Of a stretch of DNA of 64,000 bases, positions 46,458-56,929 are shown one piece after another (the first letter of the stretch is position 1; every line of letters starts with the position of its first letter). This stretch comes from Amphibalanus amphitrite (lineage: Eukaryota > Arthropoda > Thecostraca > Balanomorpha > Balanidae), in NCBI RefSeq assembly GCF_019059575.1, contig NW_024881529.1, positions 1,151,001-1,215,000 of the forward strand, given 5' to 3'. The notes beneath the pieces were generated by a model that saw nothing but the letters and a program-made list of their open reading frames with translations, ran no database searches and was not told the origin of the DNA. The translations under genes and the position numbers were made by a program.

Positions 46458-47530
46458 AGCAACAGAACTACATTGGTGGGATAAATATTTGGTCCACTGC
46501 ATTTGCCAATTTTGCTACGCCTTCAGCCTCCCATTGATCCAGAAATTAATACTTGATGCTAGAGCTTTTAGCAGTTGGAGTTAGAGGCAGGGACCTCCCA
46601 CAAATAGTTGCAGTCCAAGAAATAATGCGCAAGAAGACAGGCGGATCACTGCGCATGAGCGAAGCGCTAATGGGGGTTCCTCCCATTTGTCAGGCTGCCT
46701 GTCTTGACCTTGTTTAATTAAAAAATGCAAGAAATGTATGGTATGAAACTATAGTGGTGGGATCTCTACCCAAGCAAATCCAAATTCGTAAAGGTCATGG
46801 GTCCAAGTTGTGAACCCCCAAATAGTCCAGAGTTTGATTGAAAGGCCCCTCTGAGAGCTGCGGTTTTATGTATAAAATACAAATAACAGAAGCGGGCTGC
46901 GATCCGCTGGTTTGCGTTTTGTCTCCCCGGCTTGGGCTGCGTTGGACGGGTTCCGAAAGGTCACGTGCCCGTTGAACGAGGTCCTAGAGGTCATGTGCCC
47001 CTGCCCCCGCGGTCGGGAGCGTGCGGGTGGCCTCCAAAAATGGAGTTCTTGTTTTAAACATCGGTTAAAAAAATCATCAAATTTGAGGAATATTACCGGT
47101 CAAAGTGTCGTCGAAACGGTATTTCCAAATGTTTATCTAATAAGCTTTGGTGCTTCCGAAGCTTCGCGGACCATTTTTCATCGTTGGCCGAAAGGAACAA
47201 CAGACAAATGAGTGTCATTTGGCACGACCAATGTAGTTGGACAACCTTGCGAGGTATAACTCACTTTAATGAGTTTGAGTGTTCATATGACTGTCAATAA
47301 GCTATGTATATGTAGGGTTTTCTAGTTGGCACAGTCTTGGCATTGAGAAACAAGTCACACACCATAACTAAATTGTTTTGTGAAGTGTGCAATGCGCATA
47401 CTGCAGGCAAATACACTTAAAGCTCATATCATGTCATATCATGCATAGTTACTTCGCTGAGTGACTCAAAGCTACGAACATAGTTAATAATTACAATTAT
47501 TTAAAACCAATGACCAAGTCCAAATCCAAA
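46458..47530. other. non-coding, nothing recognised
   Basis: Contains AGGTCATGTG/AGGTCACGTG-like pairs at 46960-47000. No gene recognised. Confidence 0.35.
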
Positions 47531-47532
47531 TA

Positions 47533-47884
47533 TAATTGTAGCTCAGTTGGTTAGAGCGTTGGACTCCGCGTGGTGAGAGCACGCGTTCCCGGTTGTGACA
47601 GTCCGGGTTCGAAGCGCGACGGGCGCTCGACATTTATGGGCCTCCTGACAGGTATGGTTGCGGTTGGTGGCAGGTCGTAGCCAGGCGAAGTCAGCGAGGG
47701 GACCGGCCGTGCGCGGCTTTGTGCGCACGTTAAACTTTGGACTCTAAATTCTGCCATAGAACTGGAATTGCGCGATCGGTGGGTAGAGGGCAGGATCATC
47801 GCAACAAGCTTTGCTTAGCGGTGGCTCTGTCCTTGTGAATCCTTCCCATCAAAAGGTTCGGACTAAATTAAAAAAAAAAAAAAA
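47533..47884 (+). mobile_element. tRNA-derived SINE
   Basis: The head is tRNA-like: box A TAGCTCAGTTGG (47539-47550) and box B-like GGTTCGAAGC (47606-47615) of an RNA polymerase III promoter. About 250 bp of unrelated body follows, then a poly-A tail at about 47868-47884. Cloverleaf pairing is degraded and there is extra sequence between the boxes, so it is a SINE, not a functional tRNA. Confidence 0.8.
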
Positions 47885-48194
47885 TACACGGTCCCTGACC
47901 AGACACATATGTATATGTGTGAGTGGATGCATCAGTTAGCAGTGGATGTATTGGACGAAGAACTGCTGTTTATTTTGGGGCGTGGGCCATAAGTGGGCGT
48001 GACGGTGACCTGGACCGTATCAGAAGCGTTTGTAATGATAGTTATACAAGACATTCCAAATACAAACGGCCTTGGGAGGACAGCCGCGGCCCCTCATGGA
48101 GCCAGCGGTCAAACACGCCCATCGCGGACCCACAGTCCATTGCCGAGCCCCGTGCAGTGCGGTAGCACGTAGTCCGCTCCACTGCCGACGCACC
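47885..48194. other. 5' flank of dehydrogenase 2
   Basis: The last 75 bp (about 48120-48194) is nearly identical to the flank of copy 1 in inverted orientation. The rest is unique. The frame is open from 48072, but the extension is not conserved beyond the duplicated flank. Confidence 0.45.
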
Positions 48195-49259
48195 ATGAAG
48201 GCGCTCCAGTTCCTGCAGCCGGAGCAGCGTCTCGAGGTGCACGACGTGCCCTGGCCCACCGTCAGCGCGCCGCACGATGTCATCGTGCGCGTGGCGTTCG
48301 CCGGCGTCTGCGGCACCGACCTGCACGCGCTGTCAGGTCACTTTCCGATGGCGCAGCGCTGGAACACCATGGGTCACGAGCTGAGCGGCGTGGTGGCTGA
48401 GGTTGGCGAGGCCGTCACCACTGTCGTTGCTGGAGATCGTGTTGTCGTCGACCCGAACCATTGTTGCGGCGTCTGCCGCGCCTGCAAACTCGGCAACGTC
48501 CACTTCTGCGCCACGCAAGGACCGGACGATGGCCTGGGCTTCTACCGACCTGGCGGCTGGGCGGAGGCGGTCCTGGCGCACGAGGCAGACGTCCATCGAC
48601 TGCCGGCAGGGGTACCGCTCAGCTCGGCCGCCCTCTGCGAGCCGCTGTCCTGTCTGCTGCACGGTCACGACCTGTTCGAGCCGATCCCGGCTCACGGCCG
48701 GGTGGTGGTGCTCGGGGCCGGCATCATCGGCCTGCTGACCGCCTGTCTGCTGCACCACCGCGGCATCACCGACGTCACCATCAGCGAGCCGGGGCCGGCG
48801 CGGCGCCGCTTCGTCGACGGCCTGCGGCTGGGCTACCGGGCCGCCGCTCCGGCCGAGCTGGCCGCCGAGTTCGCGGCGCTGTCCGACGATCAGGTGGCCG
48901 CCGAAGGCGTGGACGTGGTCATCGACTGCAGCGGCTTCTGCCCGGCCATCGAGCAGGCGGCCGGCTGGCTGCGGCGCGGCGGCGCGCTCTGCCTGTTCGG
49001 CCTGGCGCCGCCCGAGGGCCGCGTCTCGCTCAGCCCCTACCTGCTCGTCACCAGAGAGATCCGGGTCCAGGGCGCGGTCATCAACCCTCATACGTTCCCG
49101 CGTGCTACAGCGTTGGCGGCAGCCCTCGGCGATCGCTACTTGGACCTTACACGGCTCGGGATAAAGCTCTTCAAACTAGATCAATACCAAGAGGCCATGG
49201 ATAAACTCAAGAAGGGAGAAATCTCCAAGGCCATGTTTGCTGTGAATGATACGCTCTAG
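48195..49259 (+). CDS. zinc-dependent medium-chain dehydrogenase (polyol/threonine dehydrogenase-like), copy 2
   Basis: 354-residue single-exon paralogue of the gene at 42926-43993, in divergent orientation. Zinc ligands (Cys39, His61-Glu62, Glu149; Cys91, 94, 97, 105) and GAGIIG are all retained, so both copies look functional. Substitutions concentrate at residues 50-157, around the substrate-binding cleft and structural-zinc loop, and after 294. Residues 158-294 are almost unchanged. The divergence near the cleft could mean different substrates. It lacks the terminal Glu of copy 1. High GC matches that of the receptor's last exon, so it is not a sign of transfer. Confidence 0.92.
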   Translation: MKALQFLQPEQRLEVHDVPWPTVSAPHDVIVRVAFAGVCGTDLHALSGHFPMAQRWNTMGHELSGVVAEVGEAVTTVVAGDRVVVDPNHCCGVCRACKLGNVHFCATQGPDDGLGFYRPGGWAEAVLAHEADVHRLPAGVPLSSAALCEPLSCLLHGHDLFEPIPAHGRVVVLGAGIIGLLTACLLHHRGITDVTISEPGPARRRFVDGLRLGYRAAAPAELAAEFAALSDDQVAAEGVDVVIDCSGFCPAIEQAAGWLRRGGALCLFGLAPPEGRVSLSPYLLVTREIRVQGAVINPHTFPRATALAAALGDRYLDLTRLGIKLFKLDQYQEAMDKLKKGEISKAMFAVNDTL

Positions 49260-50084
49260 TAGTTCCGAGTGTACACATTGTTGTGAATGACTTTAAACTG
49301 TTTTAGTTTAGCGTCCTCAGCACCCCAGAACGGAGCGGGGATCAGCTCAGTAGCTATTTTTGGTGCTACGCCTACCGTTTGCACATATACCCTTACACGT
49401 CGTTGGGTTATAAGGGTACTTCTTGGACACATTCCAAATATGTCTGACTATGTCTGACCACATTGAGACCATTTTGAGATCGCACCCTCTCCCCATTATC
49501 AGCGGCCGTGCCAGGTCACGTGCAGTGGTGCAGGTCAGCTCAGTCAGAGCTGAATCTTTGCCAGCCAGCCAGCCAGCCCGCGGTCTCCAGGGCCAGCCGG
49601 CCAGGCTCGTCGACTGCGGCAGCAGGCACCGCGAGCTGGTAAACAAACGGTCATCCACCCGCGCACCGGTGCACCGCCAGCGGTGTTTTCTTTCAAACTA
49701 AGCCCGCCTCCAGTGACGTTCATTACGCGTGAATCACCACCAAGGCTTCTCGATCGTTGGGGCTTCGTCATCCGCCAAATTAACTCTCGAAACGTAAATA
49801 AACTGACGATAAAACATTGAGTCGGAGTAGTGTTACCACCAATCTTTGAGGAAATGATCCAGCACAGCAGAATATGACCCAAACACGCACTGCCGCGGGT
49901 CTGGTCTGATTCCGACACCACCGGCCAGCCCCGGCAGTTCGCCCTGGAGTGGAGGTGAGCAGGGTCAGTGGCGATGACCGCCCACACACTTGGACCGGTC
50001 ACCTCAGTGACCTACCGCCCCCTCCCCCTCCAGTGACCGGCCAGGGCCTCGGTCGGACCGGCCGCAGCGACCGTCACCAGTAAT
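49260..50084. other. 3' flank of dehydrogenase 2, non-coding
   Basis: GCCA repeats (about 49560-49580) and GC-rich DNA. No gene recognised. Confidence 0.35.
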
Positions 50085-50088
50085 TTAA

Positions 50089-51275
50089 CCCGCGCCCTGG
50101 TGGGGTCTGTTTATAACGCGACCTGGTGGGGGGGGGGCTATTTTTTGCCCCCCTCGTATCTCCGAAACTACTGGACGGATCGCAAAATTCAAACGGCGTT
50201 CGAAAGGCCTGTCAAATTTGTCCAGGGAAACCAAATTTCATTGACCTCGGGGTCACCGATGACGTCACAGGTCAGGTCAAAGATGAAATGTTTCACCGTT
50301 CACGGGTCATCTAGGGAATGCGCTATAACACCGAAGAAAACGCATTTTGTCGAGAATCAGCGATAGGGCGTCAGTTGCCTAGTACATATATTGCTATAAG
50401 AGGTCACTGACATTACCAGGTCAGGTCACAGGTCAGGTCACCAGGGGTCACAGGTCAGGTCACATGAACCTAACTTTAGGTACTAAGGTTGTGCGATGCA
50501 TGTTTTATGGCCAATTTTTCATTTCCAACTCAATGGTGTTGGTTATAAGACTATCAGGTACGGCTTAGGTCACTTTCTGGTGGAGGTCAGGTCAAGGTCA
50601 GGTCAAAAAAGGTCAAATTTCAAAGTTGATATTTTTGCATAAAATGGGTATTGATTCGATGCAGCTCGTCACGGGGAGTCTAATGGTGGTCTTTGTTTTG
50701 CGCTACGAGGTCTAGAATTGCAAAAAATTGAGTTTGAAAATTTGACGTCATCAATTTTGAACAGTTTTTTCGCTGTAACTTGGCCAAAAAAAGAGGTATC
50801 GATCTCAAATTTGGTATGTAGATAGAAGGCGGTAAGGACTATCACATATATTCCGGTTTGTTCGAAATTCAATTTTTTTTTTGGATTTTTCGGCTATTAT
50901 AATCAAAAAATCTATTTTTTTATTTTTGGGGGTCAAAATTCAAAAATTTTAAAAATCCGAGATAGCAGTTTTGTAGCCCTGTCAATTCTACAGCTTTTAT
51001 GTCTTTATCGTTTTTCTGTATTTGCAAAGCTATAGGCCTGACAGCTCTTCCCGCGAAACCCTTTTTTGGGTCGAAAACGGCAGAACATGACGTCACTCTG
51101 ACGTCATTTCCGGCCAACCTATCATAGCCTTTGGAAAAATTTTTGGTCACAATGTGTAAAATTGATGTCCGGGAGGGTACTGAAAGTTTGGTGACGATCG
51201 GCGCAGCGGTTCTGGAGATATATCGAAAAGTCTGGAGGGGGGGGCAAAAAATAGCCCCCCCCACCAGGGCGCGGG
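50089..51275. mobile_element. TTAA element, subfamily C copy 2
   Basis: TTAA at 50085-50088 and 51276-51279. Left end: CCCGCG, tag CCCTGGT, GGGG, a 10-bp spacer, ACGCGA with the tag again, G-run, core CTATTTTTTG, C-run. Right end: core CAAAAAATAG, C-run, ACCAGGG, CGCGGG, the exact inverse of the outer 13 bp. Interior: AGGTCA arrays at 50420-50465 and 50583-50615, TGACGTCA near 50259 and 51088-51103. Non-coding, 1,187 bp. Confidence 0.9.
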
Positions 51276-51279
51276 TTAA

Positions 51280-52567
51280 TAGATCGCCAGGGACCAGGCC
51301 GTCCGATTGCCCGCTATTTGGGGAGTGCCAGGAGCGATTCACTTGGCTATCAGCGGCTGCCGGCTGACTGTCGGTGGGACAACGACTTAACGGGCTAATT
51401 AGCTATGTTAATGAAGTCGGATGCGTGGATGGCACTGATAATGAGGCACTTAACCTCAGCCTCTGAACGAACAGCTGCTGACTGACTACTTGAGTAATTT
51501 TTAAACGGCCGCCCGCCTAGGCTGTAAGAATGGTTTTTCCATTGTTTTACCGTTGGACGCATTCGGCCCTGAAATTATTCCGTCAAGATATGACGAAACA
51601 GTCGAAATCATAGATTTCTTATGACAGACAATCTACCACAGTTTGACCACAAATGATAACTCGAGTTTCCTCCTCCCACCAATATATGATGCCAGCTTTG
51701 CAGCAGCTAGAACAAAACCAGCAAGACTAGTAGTTGGCAACTGCGACAAAAGACCAAGTATGCGCTTTATGAACGGCACCAAGGCCATAAACCCTCCGCT
51801 GACGTAGGGAGAGGAAACACCAAGAATTTTAATAACAAGGTCCTTCTGGACAGCTGATACTTTACGAGCTGGCGTCCCAGAGCTCGAAAATCCACAGCTC
51901 AGCATGAGCGCAGCTCCTCCCAAAACAGTTCCTGTCGGCACTTCTGCAAGTATTCTCATATATGGCACAACAAACTTGAGTATCATACGGAACAGCTAAT
52001 ATACAGCAATAATAGCAATTCAATAAGCAAGCCACGTTGCCACAACACACATGTCATTTGGCAACTTCGCCCTGACCACCGGATATTATAGGCGCAATAA
52101 TACAAGACGAGGGTGACAAAAACGTGCAATAAATTATCAGGGGCATTGTGACATTCATCATTATGCCAATATACCGTCAGCATTATGTAAGATTTATTCC
52201 GTTGCAGTCACTTTGCACGATTCCGCTGAAATACGGTGTCATATCTGGTGTAGATAAAGATGATCTATATGACGATGGTGTCGGCGAACTTATTGGGATA
52301 ACTCCAGCCAATACGATGCAAAATGCATGCATGATGCAAAATATAGCCAGATGACTCCGTCTCAGCTCTATCTTACGAGCTCGGTTTGGGCTCAGTAAAC
52401 TTAACCGAAGATGCTACCAGGACCTCGCTAAGCTCTTATCAGGATTTGAATGTTAACGCGATTCCCTAAGTTCATACAAAAAGCATGGTTTGTGGGCTTA
52501 ATGTTTTGCTAAAACTGAGCATAGCGTGCCTCTAATGACGCGTTCCTCGTGCCTCTAAACGTGCCTC
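51280..52567. other. non-coding; unassigned frame at 51633-51986
   Basis: The minus-strand frame 51633-51986 (117 codons) has several hydrophobic stretches but no family I recognise and no splice context. Not called as a gene. Confidence 0.3.
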
Positions 52568-53689
52568 TTAACCCGCGAGTTGCTGGGGGGGGGGGCGTTA
52601 AACGCCCCCACTTTTTCGCAGGGCCATAACATAAAAAGGGCGCGCCACAGGCGCGCCAAATTTTGAGTACCTGTAGGGAATTGATGGAAGTTTATTGTGA
52701 CAAAGTTTCAAAAAAGTCGGTCGGAAAATGTTTGAGATATCGAGGTTTTAGTGACGTCATGATTTCTGAGTTTTCGACCAAAAACGGCATATGTTAAAAA
52801 AAAAAATCATATAAAATCACAGAATAGACATATAGACATGTCGTAAACGCCATTAGACTGTCAATACCATGAAGAATGAAATGGCTATCTTCGATTATTG
52901 ATTAGCGTTCCGCATTTTCCAAAATCTTGAACTGAATCTTGGCAATTTCTCGTAACTTCTTCACGACCATGATACATGAATTTCTTAAATTGAACTTTTT
53001 TAGCCAAACACGTACACATATGATAAAATGAATGTCACCATCGTGTTCTACGCCCCAAATTACCCATAAAACAGGTGTCACAGGTTGCGAATATCAGTTT
53101 TTATTTTCGGGGATATGTGTCTGCCCGGTTGACCTGACCTTGACCCTGACCTATGCTTGACTGACCCATGGAGCTGACACTCTTGTAGGCCTTATATAAT
53201 GGATTGTGCACCGTTTTGACAGAGTTTATGACGAGAGGCGCCCATTGCGAAGTCCTGAAGTCCATGCTACTGAAGGCCCGATTTCAGGTGTTTGACCTGA
53301 CCTTGACCTGACCTGTGACCTCAAAATTCAACTTTAAAGTACTCATCTGAAGCGTCTCGTCGCGTTCTTTCGTTTGCCACCTCGTGCGTTTCGCTGCGCC
53401 TATTGGTTCTCGAGTTATCGGCTGGGGGCGTTTAAAGGGAGATAATGAGCTTTCTTTTTTCTTAAATAAAAATTACTCGACATCTATACTATTTCTACTG
53501 TAGTTTCTATAAAATATGAAAATTTCCTAGCACATTTTCGTATGTGAAAAAGGTTTTTATTTTTGCAAAAAAGAAGCAGTACTTGCAGTACTTGTAACAC
53601 CCACCGAAATGCGTTGTCCTTCTCTATAAAAAAGTCGCAGTATATGGCGCTTTTGTTTCAAACAGCGACGCTTGGGTTTTTGTTTAGGA

Positions 53690-54165
53690 CGCGTGTATAT
53701 CACACCACGGTGAGATTTACATAATGCATCGCACTGTAGTGTAAACCTCACCCGGGTGTGATTTACACAATACACTACTCCTGTGTATATCACACCACGC
53801 GGAGTGTGATTTACACAGTGGGCCGGCAATGCGTAAATCACACCGGGGTGTGATATACACAATGTGCTCCTAGTGTGTAAATCACACCCGGGTGTCAGAC
53901 CACGCAGCACCTGGGTGTGATTTACACAGTAGGCCCGGCAAATGCGTAAATCACACCGTGGTGTGATATACACAATGTGTTCCTAGTGTGTAAATCACAC
54001 CTGGGTGTCAAACCACGCAGCACCTGGGTGTGATTTACACAGTAGGCCTAGCCAATGTGTAAATCTCACCAGGGTGTGATATACACTGTGTGCTCGGTAG
54101 TGGGTAAATCACACCTGGGTGTCAAACCACGCAGCACCTGGGTGAGATTTACACAGTAGGCACGG
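53690..54165. repeat. tandem array of palindromic GTGTAAATCACACC units, period about 113 bp
   Basis: Each unit carries two to four inverted copies of GTGTGATTTACAC or GTGTGATATACAC arranged around CCNNGG centres, with links such as CACGCAGCACC. About four units; spacing of the 'AATGTG' landmark is 113 bp then about 112 bp. A second group lies at 54800-54965. Confidence 0.85.
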
Positions 54166-54210
54166 TAACAAGACACTTAACCAAACCTTAGACCTGACCT
54201 GACCTGACCT

Positions 54211-54275
54211 AACCTAACCTAACCTAACCTAACCTAACCTAACCTAACCTAACCTAACCTAACCTAACCTAACCT
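54211..54275. repeat. (AACCT)n, 13 units; arthropod telomere-type pentamer
   Basis: Thirteen perfect AACCT units (TTAGG on the minus strand), bordered on both sides by GACCT units (54191-54210 and 54276-54280). It is interstitial, inside a transposon. Confidence 0.95.
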
Positions 54276-54324
54276 GACCTACTGATTTTTGCCTACCCGT
54301 GGATGAGGAAGAAGGTACTCGCAT

Positions 54325-54463
54325 GAAGAGATTGCAAGCAATGGTAAGTCAAATATTTTTAGGTTAAGTGGTTGTGCATCAGGCTTCAGGCCTTCGGCCT
54401 GAAGCCAGATACACAACCACTTAACCTAAAAATATTTGACTTACCATTGCCTGTAATCTCTCC
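54325..54463. repeat. 139-bp hairpin, arms about 68 bp
   Basis: Near-perfect inverted repeat with its centre at about 54395. The arms include TTTTTAGGTTAAGTGGTTGTG and its complement, a few mismatches near the outer ends, and a GGCCTTCGGCC tip that would form a stable tetraloop if transcribed. Confidence 0.9.
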
Positions 54464-54600
54464 TAAGGCATTGCCTTCGGCACTGCACCGCTTCGCCACG
54501 AGCATTCAGACGTCGCTTTCCATATTGTATTGGTGCTTTTAAACTTGTCGGTCGGCAGCGAACCCACCGCTACCAAGGAAAAGCGAAAATGCGGGAAAAA

Positions 54601-54677
54601 GCGCCCGCACCGACGGGACTCGAACCCGCAACATTCGTATGATGGTGCAAGCACCTTCACCACTAGGCCAGGCGGTC
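54601..54677 (-). repeat. tRNA-like unit, probable SINE head
   Basis: On the minus strand a box A-like TGGCCTAGTGGT (54659-54670) and a perfect box B GGTTCGAGTCC (54617-54627) lie 31 bp apart. The T arm pairs well; the acceptor and anticodon arms do not make a convincing cloverleaf, so it is not called as a tRNA gene. The flanking body down to about 54465 may be its tail. Confidence 0.6.
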
Positions 54678-55803
54678 AGCTGATTTCGAGAGAGAGGACG
54701 CCCGGAATGCCGCCGGAATATTCGTAGTGCTTAGTCTGATCTGACCAATGGGCGAGCAGAGTCACTGCTCTGACCAATGGACGTTCAGCGTTGCTATGAC
54801 GTCACATCGTGGTGAGATATACACACAGCTGCCCTCTCTGTGTATTCCTCACCCGGGTGTGATTTACACTACGTAGTAGATTTTGTGTATATCACACCGG
54901 GGTGGGTGTGATTTACACAAATGGCCGGTATTGTGTAAATCTCACCGTGGTGTGATATACACGGTCCCTTTTGTTTATGTTATCGCCTTGTCGTTGCTTG
55001 GTTGTAAGGATTCTAATTTGAATTAGAGTTAATTCGGTTTAGAATTAATTAGATTCTAATTCGGGGGTACATAGTGCCTACTCTTCTTTGTTTCGGCATG
55101 CGGCATGCGGCACAAATGAACGGCATGCGCCAGAAACGCAGCCAAATCTTGCGATTGCGACTACGAAATTCATTATTTTGGCGTCAGAGCCTGAAGCGAA
55201 AAATACAAGTGCGCTCATATTTATTTCAAAAAGACTTCAGGTTTGTCGAACGGTGTTATGAGAATTTTGATAACAGTACTGCATAAGTTTTTCAGTGATG
55301 CCGCAAAAGTGTTGTATCTATCTTCTTTTATTGTGCAGTCGGCGGGACCGATTCAAAATTGAGTCGTTGCTACTAAAATAGCAGCATATGGCGTCAGATG
55401 ATGAACAGGAAAAATGGTTGCGTAAATTTAGACATAAACCACCCCCAAACCATGAATATCTTTTGAAGGCACTATAGACGACCATTAACTAACTAGATGT
55501 GATGAAGATCAAATGTAAGGAATACGCTCATTTTACAAAATTACATTCAAGTACCAAAAAGTGATGTAAGTACTTATTCAACGGTCATTTTCAGCGCTCC
55601 CCGATAACGTGACTTCAAGTTGAGATATTTGCGGCAAGGTACCGAATTGAGCAAAATGGTTTTAATTTACATTATAACTTGTTGTGTTTTGTCAGAAAAT
55701 GGTCCTAACTCAGATTTTGTGGAAAAAGGTCATTATCTCCCTTTAACGCCCCCCCCCCCAGCAAACGGTGGGTGGCGAAATACCCCAGCAACTGCCGGGT
55801 TAA

Positions 55804-56112
55804 GGACCGGCTGCCTCTGCCGATTCAGGGATGGGCCGGACTCGATTGGGTTTGATGTGGTTGGCCTCGCTGACAGAGCTTGGAGGCCAGGGAACTAAAC
55901 GGTAGGTACTGGGGATTCGGAGAGACAACGCACTGTAGAAAGCAGTTGTTGGGAGATCGGGAATTCGCAAGATGTGTGTTAGGAAACGTTTCATAGCAAA
56001 ATCCAGTCAGGCTGCCTGAGGTAAGGGTAATCGTGAAAATTAGACAATGAAGGTGAGAGTCTGCAATCAATGCATATTGCATACCGTGTACCTCCCGCGG
56101 AACAAAGAAAGT
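55804..56112. other. non-coding, nothing recognised
   Basis: No gene or repeat recognised. Confidence 0.35.
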
Positions 56113-56924
<812 letters not shown>

Positions 56925-56929
56925 CCCCG

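Larger units (their letters stand above)
53436..55742. mobile_element. nested 2.3-kb TTAA element with AGGGA ends and repeat cargo
   Basis: TTAA at 53432-53435 and 55743-55746. The terminal 13 bp AGGGAGATAATGA is exactly inverted at the right end (pairing resumes in CTTT after one mismatch). It encodes no transposase. Cargo in order: an array of GTGTGATTTACAC palindromes (53690-54165), an AACCT pentamer array (54211-54275), a long hairpin (54325-54463), a tRNA-like unit (54601-54677), more palindromes (54800-54965), and about 770 bp of unrecognised DNA. Confidence 0.88.
52572..55799. mobile_element. TTAA element, subfamily B copy 3 (interrupted)
   Basis: TTAA at 52568-52571 and 55800-55803. 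Host parts are 52572-53431 and 55747-55799. The left end carries tag AGTTGCT and core CGTTAAACG. The right-end core CGTTTAACG is split by another TTAA element (53436-55742) inserted at the TTAA inside it. The interior matches the other two B copies. Confidence 0.9.

Noticed and set aside
47533..47620. Functional tRNA gene
   Set aside because: Box A and B are present, but spacing and arms do not fold as a tRNA, and a poly-A-tailed body follows.
42926..49259. Dehydrogenases as horizontally acquired genes (intronless, GC-rich)
   Set aside because: The receptor's last exon is equally GC-rich and single-exon genes occur in arthropods; a phylogeny would be needed.
51633..51986. 117-codon minus-strand frame with hydrophobic segments
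   Set aside because: No recognised family and no supporting context.
53690..54165. CRISPR-like array
   Set aside because: Eukaryotic context, palindromes in both orientations, and the linkers repeat with the unit; it is a tandem repeat.
54191..54280. True chromosome end
   Set aside because: Only 13 units, interstitial, and inside a TTAA-flanked element.
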